Origin: Todiramphus chloris collaris
Lineage: Eukaryota; Chordata; Aves; Coraciiformes; Alcedinidae
Reading direction: 5' to 3'
DNA length: 64,000 nt
NCBI GenBank assembly: GCA_025345505.1
Contig: JANVCC010000130.1
Coordinates: 5,275,366 to 5,339,365, forward strand
Shown here: positions 46,401 through 55,400 of the stretch, piece after piece
How the letters are laid out: each line of letters begins with the position of its first letter
Position numbering within the stretch: position 1 is the stretch's first letter
The notes under the pieces: generated by a model
Database searches by the model: none
What the model was told of the DNA's origin: nothing
Seen by the model: only the letters and a program-made list of their open reading frames with translations
Position numbers and translations under genes: made by a program

Positions 46401-49400
46401 CATAATGGAAAAAATTGGTTTCACACCCAGTTTTGAATACTCTTCAAGGGATATAAAAGACACTTGGTTAAGCTCTTAAAATCACATGGGAGCGGTGATT
46501 ATATGTACCAGAACACAGGCAGAAGCTTAAGAAAAGCATTGATTCATCTGTTTCACTGCCATGTGAGAAATCTAAGACCTGGACGTAAAAATTCATTAAA
46601 GCAAAAAGATCTTTCTGTCTGAGCAGGAAACAACTAAAATTACAAGAGCTCCTCGTAAGTATGGGTGTCTGTCAGTACAGCTGCATTGTTGAGACACTCT
46701 GATAGCTATTATTAACTCAGTAATGTTTACCACAGTCTGTCTTACACCTCACACTGTTGTTTCATTAAAAAAATGGAAAACTTGAGGCCCAAGGAGATTG
46801 TGTGCCAGATTTTCAAATATACTGAGGCATATAAAATTCAATTTGCATTACAGGTTAGGAGCTCTGTCTTTAGATAGCTGGGTGCCTTTGAAGCATTTAA
46901 CACTTCAGTATTTTAGTCCAAGTCCAGACAAAACAAAACAGCACTATGAAGCCAGGTTTCCCAAATCTTAAGCTATGACTCTGAGTACCCCTTTTTGGTA
47001 CTTTTGAATACTTGACGCTTCTTATGTTATTGTGTATTTGCTTTCAGCTTACAGGTCTGATTTTCTGTAATTGTCTCCCTGTAGTACAACAGAAAAAGAG
47101 TAAAATTTTTCTACTTATTATACCAGAACTGAACAACCCGGTAACTTTTCACTGTGCATGTGTTCATTTGGCATCTGCTACAGCCAGTGTGAAGACATTT
47201 GCAGACTTAACAGTTCAAGCTCTTACTGATACTAATGAGCAGTTGCTCCAGTGTGTCACCTCCAGATTGATTTGGAATGCAATTTTAAATATGCTTCTTT
47301 GCCATACCAAATATCATTTTAGGCTGTCGGTGGTTGAATGTCACCTCTCTTTGATGTGGATTTGTAATGTTTTCATTAAAGACTTGCAGACCTCATGGAA
47401 GAACATCAAGAAGAGTTAGCAACAATAGAGTCTATCGACTCAGGGGCTGTCTACACTTTAGCTTTGAAGACCCATGTTGGAATGTCTGTGCAAACATTCA
47501 GATACTTCGCTGGATGGTGTGACAAAATTCAGGCAAGTGAATATGTGAAGGAAATAAGCAATGACAGTGCTTTTCTACCTTTTTCTTTATTTTATTTTTT
47601 TTCTGACATAGTGCCAAAAAAGCGGTATTAGCAAAAGTAATCAAGGAGTCAAAAAATAAAGCAAAATTAGAATTTTACCTAAAATGGGTACAAAAGGACA
47701 GTCTGCTTTCAGTTGGATAATATGAATTTAGATTGTGACTCTAAATACCTAAGAAATCAGTTGAGGTGTCACTCTAGGTGTGTATGCTTAGCTTGTGATT
47801 ATTCATGGAATAAAATGCCACCGTGGTCATGTGGGTAAGTGCAGAAACTCATGTGCTATGTGACATTCTGACCAAGGCTAGTGAGTTTGCTTGATGGCAC
47901 AGCACGTGGCACAGGTTCAACGGCACTTCCTCAAGTATCTTTAGGATCCACAATCAAGAATATCATTCAGCTTTTTTTCAGCCACCAGACCCTCACTTTA
48001 TGTTCTTCCGTACTTTGTTATCTATGCTTTTATTTCATCCATCTGAAAAAAAGGAGTCGACTACAGTATCCATAGTAGGAAATCATGCAGTAGAAGCATC
48101 CTTGCCCTTTTCTCTGATGCAAAAATGCTTCTGGTTTTGAAGACTACTCTGTGGCTTTCCAAAACATACTTACATGGCAAATATATTTGTAATAAAAATG
48201 ATTACACAGTAGCAAGGTTTGTCTCTTCTCTGTCTTTTAGGGTGCTACAATTCCAATTAACCAGGCTCGACCAAACCATAATCTAACATTCACCAAGAAA
48301 GAGCCAATAGGGTGAGTATCGCTTTTTACTTCCTGACGACAGCCTTGACATACAGAAAAGCCATCCAAAAGCTGCTACCAAAAATATAATCTTTCCCTGT
48401 TTTTCCTTACCTTAAGTGTCTGTGCAATTGTTATCCCCTGGAATTACCCACTGATGATGCTTGCATGGAAGAGCGCAGCATGCTTGGCTGCGGGCAACAC
48501 ACTTGTACTCAAACCAGCTCAGGTAAAAACAAAAAGGAATGTACAGATGGCTCAGGTCCTCCACTATTTGTTCAGACAAACTAATTCAGGCAGTCCTGCA
48601 GATTTCACCCATAGGTTGACCTGTCATATGTACCCATAGGTTGACCATGTCATATGGTTTAAAGTGCACATGTAATATTGCCATGATGATACAAGATGCT
48701 GCTTGTCTCTGATTCTCCTCTGATGCTACTCTCATTTTCAAGAATGAATTCTGTTCTGCAAGAAGTCATCACTTTTAACTTTTCAATACTGTAAGAAGAT
48801 TAATATTGTATCAACATTTACATGTACTGAATGTAAAAGATATAATCACATATTTAATTAAAATGGAATACCTAATCTAAATGTTTCTACATAGGTCACA
48901 CCTCTGACTTCCTTGAAGTTTGCAGAACTCTCAGCTAAAGCTGGATTTCCTAAAGGTGTTATAAATATTCTGCCTGGTTCAGGTAAAACTTCAACTGCTC
49001 ATTTTTCTGGGAAGACTAGGTCATGCTAAAACTGATGAACTAGTGTTTTACCTTTTGGAAGATCTATTACCTAAGTGCGTGTATCTTCATAGGTAGTAGT
49101 AGGCTTGCCTCTATGTCATACAGCATTTCACATATTTCCAGAACAGAATTGGAAACATCTGTATATCACCTGCCTCTAGCTAGTGGTAAGAGCTGTCAGC
49201 CTGCACTCTTTACAAGTTCACACAAATAGCGTGAACACTCTGAAAAATAATGTATTACAAAGAAATAATATGTTTCGCTTGATTGTAAAACTTCATTCGG
49301 TCTCTTAATCTTAACACTTGCAAGTATTTATATGTGACTATGTGACCTAGGGCAAGCTGGTAAGATGTGTCTTGGTCACTGCAGCTTGTGTCATGGTCCA

Positions 49401-52400
49401 CACCATGTTACCCGATGTCACCATTTTCCTCTTTCCCTTAAGGAAGAAAAATGACAAAGTAACTGTATGGGACAGGCTCTGTTATAAATTAGATTATTCC
49501 ACTTACAGTGGAATGTTAGGAAGGAAGCTGTTTAGTCCAGACAGACGGGAGAATTTGGAGACACTAATGTGATCCAAGTTAACTAATGAGATTTTTCTTA
49601 GTCAAATAAATAAAGTTGTAAATATAAATAATGCTGTGACATTGTGCTTGATTGACATGTTTCTAGCTCTTTCTGTGTTACAGTGCTGCTGTAGGAGTAG
49701 TAAAAATTGACAGTTTACCACCCAGTTAAACTGATTTCCTTACCTCAATAGGTGGTTTAGTGGGACAACACCTGTCTGAACATCCAGATGTTCGCAAAGT
49801 CGGATTCACTGGGTCAACACCAACGGGTAAACAGATCATGAAGAGGTACTCTTAGCAAACAATTCATGAATAAACACTGTTTAATCTAGTTCTGAAGTAT
49901 CTTACTAGCATGTAGCTAATCGTGCATGTAGCAGTAATAGAAAAGCATTAACTGCATATGGTTGTTTACATTTGTGTGGAATTCTACTAAGTCACTGTTG
50001 GAAAATAGAGGTTTATACATTTTCACTAGGTAGGATTCAAGAGAAATAATTAAATGAGATATTTAAAAGTTGTTTTTCTATGATTATTTATAATTTTTAC
50101 AGTGCAGCCACTAATCTGAAGAAAGTTTCTCTTGAACTTGGTGGTAAATCACCGCTGATCATATTCAGTGACTGTGAACTTGACAGAGCTGTAAAAATGG
50201 TAATGTACCTCAAAGTAAAATATATTCAAAGCCTTTGTGATACATCCTCACAGTATTGCAATATTCTTCTTACCAAAAACTGCAGTAGGGAGGCCTTGCA
50301 TGAAAAATCATGCAATCTGTTAGAAAACATACTTTTTTCCTACAAAATGGTTTTTTATGCCAGCACACTTAAACTGTTCATGCTGCACCACCAAGGCCAG
50401 GATCAGTACTGCAAGAAATATGTATTAGAAAATACAACAGAACAAAGAAATATAACTGCAAAGTATTTTCACTAGCCAAGTTAAGACAGCAAAATTGATT
50501 TGTCAAAATCTGATACTCAAAAGAAAAAAAAGTACTGAGAAAATAAAGGCCTGAAAGTGAGATAAAGTATACATTGAACTCCCTATTGCCATGTAGTTCT
50601 TCTTAATTCACCATCAGTCATCATAATCTACCATCCCAACCAGCCATATTGTGTTTAAAGTTCATAAATAAGATGTGCAAATGAGCAGTTTAGTAGATTT
50701 GGGGAGCTTGTTTCCTGGTCGGGTAATCTGATTCATCAAAATGACAGCAGATGCAGTTTGCCCACTAAGGAGCAAACAAAAGTCTTCTACACTGTGCTAA
50801 TTCTATCAATTCTCTAAACCAGTATACGCAGGTACTGCTACCAGGAAGAAGCTATGATACTTTCCCCACTTACGGAGTGCCTTTTGGCAGGACAAGAGTC
50901 TGAGTGACTGCTCAGTGATGTGTATGTGGGAATGAAAGCTGAAACCTCACAGTCAGCACAGAGCTTGGCCTCACTGCTGGTTTTAGCTGTAGAAGTGAGA
51001 GAGTGATGCAGAGGTTGGCCTGAGCTACACCTGGCTTTGATGGCATTAAATGGTTGTGAAATAATGTGGATTTTTGCCACACACATGGTATTGGCCTATA
51101 ACCTCATTCACGCCTACTAGTGCCAGGGCCCTAGGTTTTTGCAGCTGCCAGAAAATTATGTTTTTAGGAATTTTTGTTGTCCTCTTCCTTCCCCCACCTC
51201 CCTACCCACCTGGAAAAATGATGGCAGGTATCAGTTTTTGGCAAATAAAAAGGACCAAACTGCATGGGATCTGAAGCACTATTGTTGAAACAGGAGGTTC
51301 TCTGCAGATTAGAGTTAGGTAACATTCACCCAGTTACACTGAACTTTCAACACAAGCAGTATTGCTCAGTGGATTAACACTGGTCATGCTGCCAGCCCTC
51401 TTCTCTGTGAGGCTGCAGCAGCTGTTCCTCTGGAATTCTGATGGAAATGGAAAGAGCAGTGCTAATGGGTCCATCCTGAGCCATTTGTTGCCATGGAAGT
51501 GTGTTTGCCAGTTGTAAGATGAGGCTGCTTGTTGCATTGATGATGTCCTTTTACATAAAGCATTAGGCTTTGAGGGTCACAAACACAGAATGCAACCCAA
51601 GGGAACAGAATGAGAGGGAAACTGAAGAAAAGGATATGTATATATATATATATATAAATATAAATGTTTTGTGTTTTTTTTCTCCGATCAGGGTATGGGA
51701 GCAGTATATTTCAACAAAGGAGAAAACTGCATTGCAGCTGGCAGACTGTTTGTGGAAGAGTCGATCCATGATGAATTTGTTAGAAAAGTGGTAAGACATT
51801 CAAGGACTAAAATTTAAGCAGATACCTTTCTGTGGCACAAAGATACACTAGTTTATAGACACTTGCATTTCTTCTTATTTTCAGTTAATTCCTCATTATT
51901 GCTTATGATAGGCAATGCTGCTTCTTGGGAACCTCTTACAGGGTTGAAAGGAAGGCACTGAAGGGAGATATTTTCATCAGTAATGCACAGATAAGTGACA
52001 CTGAAACAGATACTGTACTTTCAGTGATATTTCATATTTGACCAGGAAGGTAAGATTACAAACATTATTAAACTTAGGTCAATGTTATTGAAGGCAGCTG
52101 TAAAGTTAAAAAAAAAAAAGCAGCATATTGGAAGCATAACTAGAATAATACAAAGATGATTATTAAAAATTCAGTTGTCACCCCACTGTACCACTGGAGA
52201 ATTCATTTATTTAGATTAAGAACAGGAAATCACTGTGATAACTCAATTACCACTGGTAAAAGCTAATATTTTCCATGTCTTTCTTAATATCAGAAGAGAA
52301 TGAATACATGAAAACAGCATCAAAAACATTCAGAAGTAATCAACTATAAGGCAAAGCCTCATTTTAGAAAGGGAGGAACATTCCACCTTACAAGAATCCA

Positions 52401-55400
52401 GCCCTTTCTTACAGCCTAACTTCACTGGCCATTTTAACAACTATTTCCCACATTATGTAACTTCATTTTAATTGGGTAACCCACAGGTGGAAGAAATAAA
52501 AAAGATGAAAATTGGTGACCCACTGGATAGATCTACAGATCATGGTCCGCAAAATCACAAGGCACATTTGGAAAAATTGCTGCAATATTGTGAAACCGGA
52601 GTAAAAGAAGGAGCTACTCTAGTGTATGGAGGAAGACAAGTATGTAGACCAGGTAAAATACTGTTCAGAGATGTATGGAACTTTTACACCTTAAACAAAA
52701 GCCATCATAATTGTCTCTGCTGCATTTTGTGAAGTTGTAATATCATGGGAACAATACCAGGTAAGGCCAAGATACCACTTGAGAACAGGACTTTTAAGTT
52801 TCATATTAAGAGAAGCTGTGCAACTGAAGTGTAACATATGAAACTGAATCAGAATCTAGTCTGCAGGGGAATCTATTGTTCATTTATTCCTCTAGTTTGT
52901 GAGGCATTGAGGGGTTTTTTTTTTTTGCAATGTCCTTGAACAGGCATGAGCCATCAGTATACTTACATCCATTTAGATCACACTAACACTAAAGCTGAGG
53001 AAACTATTATCAGAGTTTGCATAACATATTATTATCAAAAGCTTTTTTTGATACATAGACAATACATATGCTAAGTTTAGTGGGCAGGCATGAAAGCAAT
53101 ATTTTCTCATGGACATCTGTCCTTTATCAGCAATACAGTAGAAACAATTGAATTAGAGTTTCAAAACATAATGATTTTATCCCTAAATCATTGGGATTAT
53201 TTAGTGGAGAATAAAAGTGGAGATTCATAACTGTATGAAATCAGCGTAGCAAAACTGAATGAGAAATCTAATGGAAGGGGGCAGCATTTATATAAAATCT
53301 GAAGTTGGTTTCACCCACTCAAACTGGAATACACTCACTCACCAAGATGTAGGTGACCAGGACCGCTTGTGTATAACATTGGGACAGTTCTTGGTTGGCA
53401 ATGATGAGCTAGCTTCTGGACAGGCCTTTACACCCTTCAGAAATGAACAGTCATTATGAGGGAGTCCTTTGCCTCAACATTTTCTCTACTTCAGCATCCA
53501 TAAATCTTAGGCAAAGTTGATGCCCATCACATGTTTTCCCTTGTTGGGAATATACAGATCTTTATGGCTACAGTCTATCTTCTTGCTGGGCAACAAGAAA
53601 AAACTTGGCTTCTGTGACATGCTGTAACCATGTCTTCCTGTGGTCAGAGTGCAGGGTCTTCCCCTGAGGAGTCAGACACCTGGGCTGTGGCACACAGACC
53701 TTCTGGCCTGGCAGGGAACAGCACACATGGTTGCTCTGATCAATACAGGCCATTCTTTTAATACTTTTTCTGCTGTTTTTCTGATGCTTGCACGCATGTA
53801 TCTCCATATCTTCATTCATATCAATCTATTTTTTTTTTCGAGTCTTAATGTATCTATGACCCCACAGTATGGACTAGACAACACAAACCATGAAGCATTT
53901 TTGCCATGCTCAAATGATGCTCTATGCTCTGTTTAGGTTTCTTCATGGAACCCACTGTATTCACAGATGTTGAAGACCATATGTATATTGCCCAGGAAGA
54001 GTCCTTTGGTCCTGTGATGGTGATTTCTAAATTTAAAAATGGGTATGTCCTCCTCTGGTTACTGTTAGAAACTTTATTTTCTCATTTTCAACCTAAGTGC
54101 AGGAATTACAGCACATGTGTATGATTTTATTAAATCTTGTAAGACCAGTCTGCATCCCTAGATTCTCTTCCAGCTAAATTCTGAGAAAACACCCTTTTTA
54201 AACAAAGGGTGTCCTGCTCCACGTTGATATAGAACTAATGCTATTAGAAGTATAGGACAGGATAGAATGTAACTGAAGTGCTGGTTCTTAAATAAGGCTT
54301 AGTATTCAGTGCAACCAGTTTTTACTGAACTTGATGTGGTAATTGCAAGAGCTTGATCAAATAACAAAATGTGTTCGTTTTTTTTCCAGTGGAAGTACTT
54401 AGTTTCCTCACAAAATGTCACGTAACGTTGGTACACATTGTGTAACATTGGCACATTACTGCTGCAAATGAAAATCCCTCTGTATATTTTGTAGACTGAC
54501 AGTTAGAATAGCCTTTGTTCCAAATAATAATTATTCTACACACAGTGATTAAAAACCTATGTAGAAACTTCATATAACTATTTCCACCAGGTTTGATTTC
54601 CTGCAGCTTGATAATGCAGTTAAGAGCCAGCCACACAGATAACATTTCACGTTTCTACATTATGCATATGGTGATAAGTGACTGCATTGAGTTTTAGATG
54701 CTTATGGATCTTTGAAGCTATACGGAGAGGAGATGCAAGTAGAAAACAGCACTCTGGGCATGGCCTGAAGAGCTGTGTCTTGATAGAAGTCTGAATTTCA
54801 GCATTTATCCTCCATTAACTTGTAATGCAGGCCAAAATTTTAGGAAACTGATTCATCATCTGCAGCCAAGATCTGCTTTACAAGTGGTTTTGTATTGCTC
54901 TAATCCCCAAGTTTTACTGCAGCTGAGCAAAGTTGATACGCATAATGAAATTTTCCCTTTGGCATCTCTTAGTATAGATCTTAGCCACTGAAGCGTAAGG
55001 TTACAAGCTATGCAAGTTTGAAGGAAGAAGAGTATGAATTTCCATACATCTGTCAGCTGAGTCCTTAATAAGTTGTTTTTTAAAAAGCTAACTGGAGAAG
55101 AAAGAGCATGGGAAAGGTACTTCAATGATGGTGAAGGTGGAATGCTGCCAACACTTATTTTACCCAGTTGCAATGACATAATTTCTTTCCCCTGCAGGGA
55201 TGTGGATGGAGTGCTACGACGAGCAAATACCACAGAGTATGGCTTAGCTTCAGGAGTGTTCACAAAAGACATAAGCAAAGCTCTCTACATCAGTGAAAAA
55301 CTAGAAGCTGGAACAGTTTTTATTAACACATATAATAAAACTGATGTGGCAGCACCATTTGGTGGATTTAAACAGTCTGGCTTTGGGAAAGATTTAGGTA

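Noticed and set aside
46980..47419. 135-codon frame running into ALDH1L2 exon 13 in another frame
   Set aside because: No homology seen; it overlaps the true exon out of phase and has no conserved start or splice logic.
51570..51799. Small frames on both strands around exon 19
   Set aside because: Partly exon 19 itself with intron read-through; the minus-strand frame is a shadow of the TA repeat and exon.
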